A program made the translations under genes and the position numbers. A DNA stretch of 64,000 nt from Streptomyces sp. Ag109_O5-10 (GTDB lineage: Bacteria > Actinomycetota > Actinomycetes > Streptomycetales > Streptomycetaceae). Where the stretch lies: contig NZ_FNTQ01000001.1 of NCBI RefSeq assembly GCF_900105755.1, forward strand, positions 7,874,001-7,938,000, given 5' to 3'. Below the pieces are notes generated by a model that was not told the origin of the DNA, ran no database searches, and saw only the letters and a program-made list of their open reading frames with translations. This document shows, piece after piece, positions 47,400-55,844 of this stretch (positions are counted from its first letter, which is position 1; each line of letters begins with the position of its first letter).

Positions 47400-48164
47400 A
47401 TGCTGCGAGAAGTCACCGCGACCCGCTACGTCACGCCCCTGCGCGAGGGCGGTTCGCTGCCGGGGCTCGTCGAGGCCGACGATCTCGGCACGTACGTCAT
47501 GAAGTTCACCGGCGCGGGGCAGGGCCGCAAGACGCTGGTCGCCGAGGTCGTCTGCGGTGAACTCGCCCGCCGGCTCGGGTTCCGGATGCCCCGGCTGGTC
47601 ACCGTCGAACTGGATCCGGTGCTGGGGCTCGGCGAACCCGAACAACAGGTGCAGGACCTGCTGCGGGGCAGCGGCGGCACCAACCTCGGCATGGACTTCC
47701 TCTCCGGTGCCCTCGGCTTCGACCCGATCGCCTTCGCGGTGAGCCCCGCGGAGGCCGGGCGGATCGTCTGGTTCGACGCGCTGGTCAACAACGTCGACCG
47801 CTCCTGGCGCAACCCCAACCTGCTGGTCCACCACGGCGACCTGTGGCTCATCGACCACGGCGCCACCATGATCTGGCAGCACAACTGGCCGGCCGCGGAG
47901 GCGTCCGCGGCCCGTCCGTACGACGCCGCCGACCACGCGCTGAGCGGGTTCGGCCCCGATGTCCGGGCGGCCGCCGCCGAGTTGGCGCCCCTGGTCACCG
48001 AGGACCTGCTCGCCGAGGTCACTGCCGAGATCCCGGACGTCTGGCTCACCGCCGAGCCCGGCTTCGACACCCCCGACGACCTGCGCCGCACCTACGCGCG
48101 GCCGCTGCTCGCCCGGGCCGCCGTCATTCACGAGCGCATCACCGGCATCGAGGGGGCCAAGTGA
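47400..48164 (+). CDS. HipA-like kinase family protein
   Basis: 254 aa, ATG 47400. Shares the HipA/PI3K-like layout: GTYVMKFTGAGQGRKTLVAE (ATP lysine), LARRLGFRMPRLVTVEL, then the catalytic-loop-like FDALVNNVDRSWRNPNLL (D-x5-N) and LWLIDHGATMIWQH, equivalent to the metal-binding D. It is shorter than classical HipA and lacks the N-terminal HipA subdomain. The next gene overlaps by four bases and encodes DUF3037, its usual partner. Whether the pair is a toxin-antitoxin module or a regulatory kinase is open. Confidence 0.82.
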   Translation: MLREVTATRYVTPLREGGSLPGLVEADDLGTYVMKFTGAGQGRKTLVAEVVCGELARRLGFRMPRLVTVELDPVLGLGEPEQQVQDLLRGSGGTNLGMDFLSGALGFDPIAFAVSPAEAGRIVWFDALVNNVDRSWRNPNLLVHHGDLWLIDHGATMIWQHNWPAAEASAARPYDAADHALSGFGPDVRAAAAELAPLVTEDLLAEVTAEIPDVWLTAEPGFDTPDDLRRTYARPLLARAAVIHERITGIEGAK

Positions 48165-48610
48165 GCGAGACCCACATCAACGTGGCCGGACGCATGACCG
48201 AGCGCCACATCACCCGGTCCGGCCAGGGCGGCGACCGGGACGTCTTCGAGTACGCCCTGCTGCGCGTCGTACCCCGCGTGGAGCGCGGCGAGTGCATCAA
48301 CGCGGGCGTACTCGTGTACTGCCGGGCCAAGGGCTACGTCGGCGCCCGTACCCATCTCGACGAGGCCCGGCTGCTGGCCCTGGACCCGGAGGCGGACGTC
48401 GCCGGGGTGCGGGCCGCGCTCGGCGCGGTGGAGGGGATCTGCGCGGGCGGGGCGGCGGCCGGTCACGCGGCCGGCGACGACCCGGGGCGGCGCTTCCGCT
48501 GGCTGGTCGCGCCCCGCTCCACGGTCGTGCAGCCGGGACCCGTGCACACCGGGCTCACCCGCGACCCGGCCGCCGAGACGGAGCGGTTGCTGGACGTCCT
48601 GGTGAGGTAA
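48161..48610 (+). CDS. DUF3037 protein, partner of HipA-like kinase
   Basis: 149 aa from GTG 48161, overlapping the kinase stop (GTGA). The core DRDVFEYALLRVVPRVERGE, CINAGVLVYCRAKGYVGART and the closing LTRDPAAETERLLDVLVR define DUF3037. No HTH is visible, so it does not resemble HipB. Tight coupling suggests a 1:1 partner or substrate of the kinase. Function unknown. Confidence 0.8.
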   Translation: MSETHINVAGRMTERHITRSGQGGDRDVFEYALLRVVPRVERGECINAGVLVYCRAKGYVGARTHLDEARLLALDPEADVAGVRAALGAVEGICAGGAAAGHAAGDDPGRRFRWLVAPRSTVVQPGPVHTGLTRDPAAETERLLDVLVR

Positions 48611-48681
48611 TGGATCACACTGCGCGGAGTGACGTTGACACCGCGTGCCAGGGCTTCTAGCGTCACGTCTGTCGAAGGTAC

Positions 48682-48695
48682 TAAGCGGTCGCTCA
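48682..48695. promoter_or_regulatory. TetR-like operator upstream of fabG-like gene
   Basis: TAAGCG-GT-CGCTCA is an inverted repeat with one mismatch, in the context GTACTAAGCGGTCGCTCACC, the shape of TetR-family sites in Streptomyces fatty-acid-linked promoters. It lies 64 bp before the start. The cognate regulator is not in the window. Confidence 0.4.
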
Positions 48696-48758
48696 CCATT
48701 ACGGCCGGGTTCTCGACCAGGTGTACCCAGGTGTTCTCAAGGGCGAGGAGAAACAGCA

Positions 48759-49520
48759 ATGTCCAGCACTGAGCAGCGGGTGGCCGTCGTCACCGGTGCC
48801 GCACGCGGCATCGGCGCCGCCACCGCCGTACGACTGGCCGCCGAGGGCCGCGCGGTCGCCGTGATCGACCTCGACGAGGCCGCCTGCAAGGACACCGTCG
48901 AGAAGATCACCGCGGCCGGCGGCAAGGCGATCGCGGTCGGTGCCGACGTCTCCGACGAGGCCCAGGTCGCCGCCGCGATCACGCGGGTCGTCGAGGAGCT
49001 GGGCGCCCCGACCATCCTGGTCAACAACGCCGGCGTGCTCCGCGACAACCTGCTGTTCAAGATGTCCGCGTCCGACTGGGACACGGTCCTCAACGTGCAC
49101 CTGCGCGGCTCCTTCCTGATGACCAAGGCCGTCCAGCAGCACATGGTCGAGGCCGGCTGGGGCCGGGTCGTCAACCTGTCCTCCTCCTCGGCGCTCGGCA
49201 ACCGCGGCCAGGCCAACTACTCCGCCGCCAAGGCCGGTCTGCAGGGCTTCACCAAGACCCTCGCCATCGAGCTCGGCAAGTTCGGCATCACCGCCAACGC
49301 CGTCGCCCCCGGCTTCATCGCCACCGAGATGACCAAGGCCACCGCGGAGCGCGTGAAGATGGGCTTCGAGGAGTTCAAGGCCGCCGCGGCCACCCAGATC
49401 CCGGTGCAGCGCGTCGGCGAGCCCGAGGACATCGCCAACGCCATCGCCTTCTTCACGAACGAGGCCGCGGGCTTCGTCTCCGGCCAGGTGCTGTACGTGG
49501 CCGGCGGACCGCTCGACTAG
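48759..49520 (+). CDS. FabG-like 3-oxoacyl-ACP reductase (SDR)
   Basis: 253 aa, ATG 48759 with GAGGAG upstream. Classical SDR: cofactor loop TGAARGIGAAT, NNAGVLRDNL, active site S-Y154-K158 in NYSAAKAGLQGFTKTLAIEL, and the FabG-like phrase LRDNLLFKMSASDWDTVLNVHLRG split across the helix. NADPH-dependent reduction of a beta-ketoacyl thioester is likely. It is followed after 31 bp by a second SDR; both are probably co-transcribed. Confidence 0.88.
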   Translation: MSSTEQRVAVVTGAARGIGAATAVRLAAEGRAVAVIDLDEAACKDTVEKITAAGGKAIAVGADVSDEAQVAAAITRVVEELGAPTILVNNAGVLRDNLLFKMSASDWDTVLNVHLRGSFLMTKAVQQHMVEAGWGRVVNLSSSSALGNRGQANYSAAKAGLQGFTKTLAIELGKFGITANAVAPGFIATEMTKATAERVKMGFEEFKAAAATQIPVQRVGEPEDIANAIAFFTNEAAGFVSGQVLYVAGGPLD

Positions 49521-49551
49521 CCGCACACCGGGGAACCTGAGGAACACTGAC

Positions 49552-50313
49552 ATGACTGAACTGCCCGAGCTGTCCGGCAAGGTCGCCGTCGTCACCGGCG
49601 CGAGCCGCGGCATCGGCTACGGCATCGCCGAGGCGATGATCGCCCGCGGTGACCGCGTCGTCATCACCGGCCGCAACGAGGACACCCTCAAGGAGGCCGT
49701 CGAGAGCCTCGGCGCCGAGCGCGTCGTCGGCGTCGCCGGCAAGGCGCACGACCTGGCCCACCAGAGCGAGGTCGTCGAACGCGCCATGGCGGCCTTCGGC
49801 CGCGTCGACTACCTGGTCAACAACGCCGGAACCAACCCGGTGTTCGGCCCGATCGCCGACGTCGACCTGGACGTGGCCCGCAAGGTGTTCGAGACCAACG
49901 TGGTCTCCGCCCTCGGCTTCGCCCAGAAGACCTGGCACGCCTGGCAGAAGGACAACGGCGGCGCCATCGTCAACATCGCCTCCGTCGCCGGCCTGTCGGC
50001 CTCGCCGTTCATCGGCGCGTACGGCATCAGCAAGGCCGCGATGATCAACCTGACCCAGCAGCTGGCGCACGAGTTCGCCCCCGGCGTCCGGGTCAACGCC
50101 ATCGCCCCCGCGGTCGTCAAGACCAAGTTCGCGGAGGCCCTGTACGAGGGCCGCGAGGCGGAGGCCGCCGCGGGCTACCCGCTCAAGCGGCTCGGCGTGC
50201 CCTCCGACATCGGCGGCGCCGCCGCCTTCCTCACCTCGGAGCAGTCCGACTGGATCACCGGCCAGACACTCGTCGTCGACGGCGGCATCTTCCTCAACGC
50301 CGGCATGGCCTGA
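49552..50313 (+). CDS. SDR family oxidoreductase
   Basis: 253 aa, ATG 49552 with GAGGAAC upstream. TGASRGIGYGIAEAM is the NAD(P) loop, NNAGTNPVFGPI the structural motif, and Y157/K161 lie in GAYGISKAAMINLTQQLAHE; it ends LVVDGGIFLNAGMA. The preceding FabG-like SDR suggests a paired fatty-acid or secondary oxidation function. Substrate unknown. A strong hairpin ends the unit. Confidence 0.87.
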   Translation: MTELPELSGKVAVVTGASRGIGYGIAEAMIARGDRVVITGRNEDTLKEAVESLGAERVVGVAGKAHDLAHQSEVVERAMAAFGRVDYLVNNAGTNPVFGPIADVDLDVARKVFETNVVSALGFAQKTWHAWQKDNGGAIVNIASVAGLSASPFIGAYGISKAAMINLTQQLAHEFAPGVRVNAIAPAVVKTKFAEALYEGREAEAAAGYPLKRLGVPSDIGGAAAFLTSEQSDWITGQTLVVDGGIFLNAGMA

Positions 50314-50322
50314 CAGACCGTC

Positions 50323-50375
50323 GGGCGTCGTTTTCGTCACAGACATCTGCCGCATCTGTGAGGAAAACGGCGCCC
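50323..50375 (+). terminator. Terminator after the SDR pair
   Basis: GGGCGTCGTTTTCGTCACAGA pairs with TCTGTGAGGAAAACGGCGCCC, with only small mismatches, around the CATCTGCCGCA loop. The stem contains A/T blocks (GTTTTC/GAAAAC) rather than ending in a T tract. Confidence 0.75.
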
Positions 50376-50524
50376 GCGCGGCCGTACGAGATCCACACAG
50401 GAGGATGACAACGTCGTCTTAGCACATTCGATCAACGCCCGTGTTTCCGGGGTACTTCAACGCGCGCAACGCTGCGGTATGGTCGGCCGCCGACCCCTGG
50501 TGCGGCGGATCGAGGAGCGTGCGC

Positions 50525-52102
50525 GTGTTCAACCGGAACCGAGGTCCGCGAAGAGTCGCCGCGGTCGCGTCCATCGCCCTGGTGGCCGGGTGCGGGGTGT
50601 TCTCCGGCAGCAGCACGGACAACAGCGGGCCGATCGTCGTCGGCACCACCAGCGCCCCCAGCACCCTTGACCCGGCAGGATCGTGGGACGGCTCCTGGGA
50701 GCTGTTCCGGAACGTCTACCAGACACTGCTCGCCTACCCCGACGGGGCCACCACACCGCGGCCCGACGCCGCGCAGAACTGCGCCTTCACGGACTCCGGC
50801 TCCCGCACGTACCGCTGCGAGCTGCGTTCCGGCCTGAAGTTCGCGGACGGCGCCACGCTCGACGCCCAGGCCGTCAAGTACTCCGTCGACCGGATCCGGA
50901 GCATCAACGCGCCCAGCGGCCCGGCCGGACTGCTCGGCAGCCTCGACCGGGTGCAGGCGACCGGCGACCGCGAGGTGGTCTTCCACCTCAACAAGCCCGA
51001 CGCCACCTTCCCGTTCGTGCTCGCCACCCCGGCGATGTCGATCGTCGATCCGGACGACTACCCCGCCCACTCGCTGCGCACGGACGCCTCCGTGTACGGT
51101 TCCGGGCCGTACACCCTCAAGTCCTACGAGGACGGCGAACGGGCCGAGCTGGTCCGCAACGACAACTACCGGGGCTTCGCCGACCGGCAGAACGACGCGG
51201 TGACCATCCGCTACTTCCAGGACTCGGCCACCATGGTCAAGGCCCTGCGCTCGGGGGACATCGACGTCACCTACCGCGGTCTCGCCGCCTCCGACATCGT
51301 GGCCCTGGAGGCGCACAGCAGCACCGACCTGCAGCTGATCGACGGCACCGGCACCGACATCAGCTACCTGGTCTTCAACCCCAGGGACCCGTGGGCCAAG
51401 GTGCCGGCCGTGCGCAAGGCCGTCGCCCAGCTCGTCGACCGCGCCGCGATCGCCCACTCCGTCTACATGGACACCGTCGACCCGCTGTACTCCATGGTCC
51501 CGGCGGGCCTGACCGGCCACACCACCGGCTTCTTCGACGACTTCGGCGACCCCAGCACAGCCAAGGCCCGCAGGATCCTCACCGACGCCGGTATCACCCG
51601 GCGCGTCCCGCTCACCTTCTGGTACACCACCGACCGCTACGGCTCCGAGACCGGCCGGATGTTCCAGGAGCTCAAGCAGCAGCTCGACGACTCCGGGCTG
51701 TTCACCATCACCCTCAGGAGCCGGCCCTGGAAGACCTACGTCGTCGGGTACGAGAAGGGCGAGTACCCGGTGTTCGGCCGCGGCTGGTTCCCGGACTTCC
51801 CCGACGCGGACAACTTCATCGCGCCCTTCGTCGGCGAGCGGAACGCTCTCGGCACGCCGTACCCGTCCCCGGTGATCACCGGCAGGCTGCTGCCGCGGTC
51901 CCGCGGCGAGAGCGACCGCGCCGCGGTCGTCAAGGACTTCGAGGAGGCCCAGCGGATCCTCGTCGACGACGCCCGGCTCATCCCGCTCTGGCAGGGGCGG
52001 CAGTACGTCGCGGCCAGCGACGACGTCTCCGGCGGCGAGAAGGCGCTGGACCCGTCGACGATCATGATGATGTGGGAGCTGCACCGCAAGACCAGCTGGT
52101 GA
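50525..52102 (+). CDS. Family-5 ABC substrate-binding lipoprotein (peptide-type), orphan
   Basis: 525 aa. GTG 50525 has GAGGAG five bases upstream. Basic N-terminus, short hydrophobic stretch and lipobox VAGC (Cys about 22). SBP family-5 signatures: VGTTSAPSTLDPAGSWDG, LRSGLKFADGATLDAQAVKY, SGPYTLKSYEDGERAELVRN and YLVFNPRDPWAKVPAVRKAV. Oligopeptide or nickel-type ligands are possible. No permease or ATPase gene is adjacent, so it would have to use a transporter encoded elsewhere. Confidence 0.88.
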   Translation: MFNRNRGPRRVAAVASIALVAGCGVFSGSSTDNSGPIVVGTTSAPSTLDPAGSWDGSWELFRNVYQTLLAYPDGATTPRPDAAQNCAFTDSGSRTYRCELRSGLKFADGATLDAQAVKYSVDRIRSINAPSGPAGLLGSLDRVQATGDREVVFHLNKPDATFPFVLATPAMSIVDPDDYPAHSLRTDASVYGSGPYTLKSYEDGERAELVRNDNYRGFADRQNDAVTIRYFQDSATMVKALRSGDIDVTYRGLAASDIVALEAHSSTDLQLIDGTGTDISYLVFNPRDPWAKVPAVRKAVAQLVDRAAIAHSVYMDTVDPLYSMVPAGLTGHTTGFFDDFGDPSTAKARRILTDAGITRRVPLTFWYTTDRYGSETGRMFQELKQQLDDSGLFTITLRSRPWKTYVVGYEKGEYPVFGRGWFPDFPDADNFIAPFVGERNALGTPYPSPVITGRLLPRSRGESDRAAVVKDFEEAQRILVDDARLIPLWQGRQYVAASDDVSGGEKALDPSTIMMMWELHRKTSW

Positions 52103-52195
52103 AACCGCCGTCCGGCACCCGTTGTCAGTGGTCGCCTGTAGGTTTTCCGGTACCGGCAGGATCTGCAAGTGACCGCAATTCGTGAGGACGTTGAC

Positions 52196-52882
52196 GTGAC
52201 CGACATCGCCATGCTGCCCGAGTCCTGGCGCGGGGTTCTGGGCGACGAGCTGCAGCAGCCCTACTTCAAGGAGCTGACCGAGTTCGTCGAGGACGAGCGG
52301 GCGAAGGGTCCCGTCTACCCGCCCCGCGAAGAGGTCTTCGCCGCGCTGGAGGCGACGCCGTTCGACCAGGTCAAGGTGTTCATCCTCGGCCAGGACCCCT
52401 ACCACGGCGAGGGCCAGGGCCACGGGCTGTGCTTCTCCGTCCGCCCCGGCGTGCGGATCCCGCCGTCCCTGCGGAACATCTACAAGGAGATGCGCGAGGA
52501 GCTCGGCTGGGAGTCCGTGCCGGACAACGGCTATCTGATGCCGTGGGCCCGGCAGGGCGTGCTGCTGCTCAACGCGGTCCTCACGGTCCGCGCCGGGGAG
52601 GCCAACTCGCACAAGAACAAGGGCTGGGAGAAGTTCACGGACGCCGTGATCCGCGCGATCGCCGAGCGGCCCGACCCGGCCGTCTTCGTCCTCTGGGGCG
52701 GCTACGCGCAGAAGAAGCTCCGGCTGATCGACGAGACCCGGCACGTGGTGATCCAGGGCGCCCACCCGTCCCCGCTCTCCGCGAAGAAGTTCTTCGGCTC
52801 CCGTCCCTTCACCCAGATCAACGAGGCGGTGGCGGCCCAGGGCCACGAGCCGATCGACTGGCGGATCCCGGACCTGGGCTGA
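52196..52882 (+). CDS. ung: Uracil-DNA glycosylase, family 1
   Basis: 228 aa from GTG 52196, with GAGGA nine bases upstream; an in-frame GTG at 52169 would add nine residues. It removes uracil from DNA. The water-activating loop GQDPYHGEGQGHGLCFSV gives D67; the minor-groove loop HPSPLSAKKFFG supplies the catalytic His; LLLNAVLTVRAGEANSH is the uracil-binding strand. Length matches E. coli Ung. Two REP-like elements follow it. Confidence 0.96.
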   Translation: MTDIAMLPESWRGVLGDELQQPYFKELTEFVEDERAKGPVYPPREEVFAALEATPFDQVKVFILGQDPYHGEGQGHGLCFSVRPGVRIPPSLRNIYKEMREELGWESVPDNGYLMPWARQGVLLLNAVLTVRAGEANSHKNKGWEKFTDAVIRAIAERPDPAVFVLWGGYAQKKLRLIDETRHVVIQGAHPSPLSAKKFFGSRPFTQINEAVAAQGHEPIDWRIPDLG

Positions 52883-52885
52883 CTT

Positions 52886-53105
52886 CGTAGCCGACCGGAG
52901 GACAACGCGCCCCGTAGGGGGCGCGGGGAACCGCGCGACCAGCCCCCACGGACTCGCGGCCGACCACCGGGCCGCGGTCCAACGCCGCCACCTGCCGATC
53001 ACCCCCGGCGCCGCCGTCAAGCGTCGCCACCACGAGGGCGCCTCGCAGCCGACCGTGGGGCAACGCGCCCCGTAGGGGGCGCGGGGAACTGCGCGACCAG
53101 CCCCC
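52886..53105 (+). repeat. Two REP-like elements embedded in a larger duplicated segment
   Basis: GCGCCCCGTAGGGGGCGCGG GGAACCGCGCGACCAGCCCC occurs at about 52907-52947, and a near-identical copy at 53066-53106. The flanks are also repeated (AGCCGACCG before; CGCGGCC/TGACCACCGG and GGTCCA after), so the duplicated unit is about 160 bp. This explains the gene-free gap 52883-53219 between ung and the next gene. Confidence 0.8.
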
Positions 53106-53219
53106 CGCGGGCCCGCGGCTGACCACCGGCCCATGGTCCAGCGGCGCCGCCTGACAAGAAAAGCTGACGGCGCCGTTTACCGTCGGCAGCACACAACGGC
53201 TTACAGCCCGGAGGGCCCC

Positions 53220-53720
53220 GTGGCGGAGCGACAGGAGCGCACGGCACCCGATGCCGTGCTCACGCGCATCGGGCAGGTCGTGATGCTGCACCACGCCGGG
53301 GACCGCGAGGAGGCCCGGGGGCGCCTGCTCGACCTGTGGGCGGAGCACGGCGAGCACGGCGAGCCGCTGCACCGCTGCACCCTGGCCCACTACCTCGCCG
53401 ACACCCAGGACGACCCGTCCGACGAACTCGCATGGGATCTGCGGGCGTTGTCCGCGGCGGACGAGGCGGAGGGAGACGCGCGGCTGCGCGGCTTCTACCC
53501 CTCCCTGCACCTGAACCTCGCCGCCGACTACGTGAAGCTCGGCCGTACCGAGGCCGCCCGCAGCCACCTGCACCGGGCCCGTGGCGCCTCCGTGGCCCTC
53601 GGTGACGACGGGTACGGCGACGGGGTCCGGGCCGCGATCAGCCGCCTGGAGCTGCGGCTCGGCGACGCGGGCGACCCCGGCGGCGAGTCCTGGGGCCCAC
53701 CGCGACAGCGGCCGAAATAG
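53220..53720 (+). CDS. Tetratricopeptide-like helical protein
   Basis: 166 aa from GTG 53220, with GGAGGG six bases upstream; upstream frame to 53133 runs into the repeats and is rejected. All-helical: DAVLTRIGQVVMLHHAGDRE, ARGRLLDLWAEHGEHGEPLH, LHLNLAADYVKLGRTEAARS, the last with TPR spacing. No membrane or catalytic motif. It is a widely conserved Streptomyces protein of unknown role. Confidence 0.72.
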   Translation: MAERQERTAPDAVLTRIGQVVMLHHAGDREEARGRLLDLWAEHGEHGEPLHRCTLAHYLADTQDDPSDELAWDLRALSAADEAEGDARLRGFYPSLHLNLAADYVKLGRTEAARSHLHRARGASVALGDDGYGDGVRAAISRLELRLGDAGDPGGESWGPPRQRPK

Positions 53721-53735
53721 CGCCGCGCCGGGCTG

Positions 53736-54209
53736 TCAGTGCCCGTACGCCTGCTGGCAGACGCGTGCCTGCGTGCTGTCGGCGGCCCAGCCGCCGTACT
53801 GCTCGCCGAGGGCGCACACGTCCGGGGGATTCGGGACGGAGTGGGAGAGGCCGGGGAGGCCGGCCTGCGGGCTGTGCGGCCGGCGGGCGGTGGGGGGATG
53901 CGGTGTGACGGAACGCGGAGCCGCCGGCGGGCGACGCCCGGCCGGGGGAGCGGGCGCCGGGGCGTGCGGGGCGGCCGGTGCGGCACGGTGGGACGGCCGG
54001 GACGGGCCGACCATCTCCAGGGCCTCCTTGACCGGGGCCTGCACCACGCGCGGCTCGGCGCTGCCGTCCGGGCGTGGCACCGACGGCAGCGAGGGCGCCG
54101 TACCCGGAGGCGGGCCGGGTGCCGCCGGGTGCTGGACCGTCACACAGCCGGAGAGGGCCGAGACGGTCACGGTGACCAGGAGCGCTGCGGTGGTCGTCGT
54201 TCGATGCAC
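53736..54209 (-). CDS. Pro/Ala-rich lipoprotein
   Basis: 157 aa, ATG 54209. Signal peptide TTTTAALLVTVTVSALSGC with lipobox LSGC (Cys 22). The mature chain is a long Pro/Ala/Arg-rich disordered stretch followed by a small conserved tail, CALGEQYGGWAADSTQ with RVCQQAYGH, whose two Cys may form a disulphide. Surface-exposed; function unknown. Convergent with the TPR-like gene. Confidence 0.75.
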   Translation of the reverse strand: MHRTTTTAALLVTVTVSALSGCVTVQHPAAPGPPPGTAPSLPSVPRPDGSAEPRVVQAPVKEALEMVGPSRPSHRAAPAAPHAPAPAPPAGRRPPAAPRSVTPHPPTARRPHSPQAGLPGLSHSVPNPPDVCALGEQYGGWAADSTQARVCQQAYGH

Positions 54210-54321
54210 CCGCGCAACTCTGCTGGTTCGGCGCGGGGGTTGACACCGTCGACAAGACTTTGGTGCCCCGCACGGGTGATCTCGTGCCCCGTACGGGGGA
54301 CGGGCGGCTGTCAGGCTGACG

Positions 54322-54834
54322 TCATTCGCCGGTCGCGCCGTCGATCCGCTCCCGGATCAGGTCGGCGTGGCCGTTGTGCCGGGCGTACTCCTCGATCATG
54401 TGGGTGTGGATCCAGCGGAGGTTGAACTGTTCGCCGCTGCGGCGGTGACGGCCCTTGGACAGGTCGTCCAGACCGAAGCCGGCCGCGGCCCGCCGGGCGG
54501 CCTCGATCTCGGCCTGCCAGACCGCGTACGCCTCCTGCCAGGTGTGCGCCTCGGTGAGGCGGAACTCCGCGTCCGGGTCCTCGTCGGTGAAGTACAGCGG
54601 CGGCGCCTCCTCCCCGGCGAGGACCCTGCGGTACCACGATCGCTCCACGTCGGCCATGTGCCGCACCAGCCCCATCAGGGTCAGCGGGGAGGGTTCCACG
54701 GAGGGGGTCCGCAGCTGGGCGTCGGTCAGGCCCTCGCACTTCACCGCGAGGGTCTGCCGGTGGAATTCCAGCCAGCCCTCCAGCATGCTGCGTTCGTCGG
54801 CGTCGACGTCGGGTGCACGGCGTTCGGTCGTCAT
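54322..54834 (-). CDS. DinB family protein (DUF664)
   Basis: 170 aa from ATG 54834, AGGA about eight bases upstream; ATG 54843 is in frame but has no site. Four-helix DinB fold: MLEGWLEFHRQTLAVKCEGL, LTLMGLVRHMADVERSWYRR, FNLRWIHTHMIEEYARHNGH with HADL supplying metal-binding His residues. Members include thiol-dependent S-transferases, some using mycothiol. A second DinB gene occurs at 58689. Confidence 0.87.
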   Translation of the reverse strand: MTTERRAPDVDADERSMLEGWLEFHRQTLAVKCEGLTDAQLRTPSVEPSPLTLMGLVRHMADVERSWYRRVLAGEEAPPLYFTDEDPDAEFRLTEAHTWQEAYAVWQAEIEAARRAAAGFGLDDLSKGRHRRSGEQFNLRWIHTHMIEEYARHNGHADLIRERIDGATGE

Positions 54835-54932
54835 ACCGGGCATCCTGGCGCACCCACGGCCGGTCCCACCACGGATTATCGGCCCGTATGCTTTTGCGCA
54901 GGCACGTGTGGACAACCGCTAGGGGAGCGTCA

Positions 54933-55844
54933 GTGAAGGTCGGCTGCATCGGACTCGGCGACATCGCGCAGAAGGCGTACCTGCCGGTGCTGGCCGTGCA
55001 GCCGGGGCTGGAACTCCACCTCCAGACCCGCACCCGCGCCACCCTCGCCCGGATCGGAGACAGCCTCCACCTGCCCGAGGACCGCCGGCACGCGACCCTC
55101 GACGACCTCCTCGCCCAGGACCTCGACGCCGCCTTCGTGCACGCGGCCACGGTCGCCCACCCCGAGATCGTCACCCGGCTCCTCGAGGCGGGCGTACCGA
55201 CGTACGTCGACAAGCCTCTCGCCTACCGGATGGCCGACTCCGAACGCCTCGTGACACTCGCCGAGGCGCGGAACGTGTCGCTGGCCGTCGGCTTCAACCG
55301 GCGCCACGCCCCCGGCTATGTGCAGTGCGCCGACCACCCGCGCGAGCTGATCCTGATGCAGAAGAACCGCGTGGGGCTGCCCGAGGAACCCCGCACGATG
55401 ATCCTCGACGACTTCATCCACGTGGTCGACACCCTGCGCTTCCTCGCCCCCGGACCGGTCGAGGACGTGACCGTCCGGGCCCGGGTCGCCGACGGCCTGC
55501 TGCACCACGTCGTCCTCCAGCTCGCCGGCGACGGCTTCACGGCGCTCGGCGTGATGAACAGGCTCAGCGGCTCGGCGGAGGAGATCCTGGAGGTCTCGGG
55601 ACAGGACACCAAGCGCCAGGTCCTCAACCTCGCCGAGGTCGTCGACCACAAGGGCCAGCCGACGGTCCGCCGGCGCGGCGACTGGGTGCCGGTCGCCCGG
55701 CAGCGCGGCATCGAACAGGCCGTGCTCGCCTTCCTGGACGCCGTCCGCGCCGGGAAGGTGCTCAGCGCCCGGGACGCACTGGCGACTCACGAGCTGTGCG
55801 AGCAGGTGGTACGAGAGGTTCGGCGGCACTCCGGCGCAGCCTGA
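54933..55844 (+). CDS. Gfo/Idh/MocA-type NAD(P)-dependent oxidoreductase
   Basis: 303 aa from GTG 54933 with AGGGGAG five bases upstream; the upstream frame overlaps the DinB start and is rejected. Rossmann N-terminus MKVGCIGLGDIAQKAYLPVL, the dehydrogenase motif VPTYVDKPLAYRMADSE with the catalytic-region lysine, and VGFNRRHAPGYVQ. C-terminal alpha/beta domain completes a sugar or inositol dehydrogenase-like enzyme. Its last 83 bp overlap lnt on the opposite strand. Confidence 0.88.
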   Translation: MKVGCIGLGDIAQKAYLPVLAVQPGLELHLQTRTRATLARIGDSLHLPEDRRHATLDDLLAQDLDAAFVHAATVAHPEIVTRLLEAGVPTYVDKPLAYRMADSERLVTLAEARNVSLAVGFNRRHAPGYVQCADHPRELILMQKNRVGLPEEPRTMILDDFIHVVDTLRFLAPGPVEDVTVRARVADGLLHHVVLQLAGDGFTALGVMNRLSGSAEEILEVSGQDTKRQVLNLAEVVDHKGQPTVRRRGDWVPVARQRGIEQAVLAFLDAVRAGKVLSARDALATHELCEQVVREVRRHSGAA

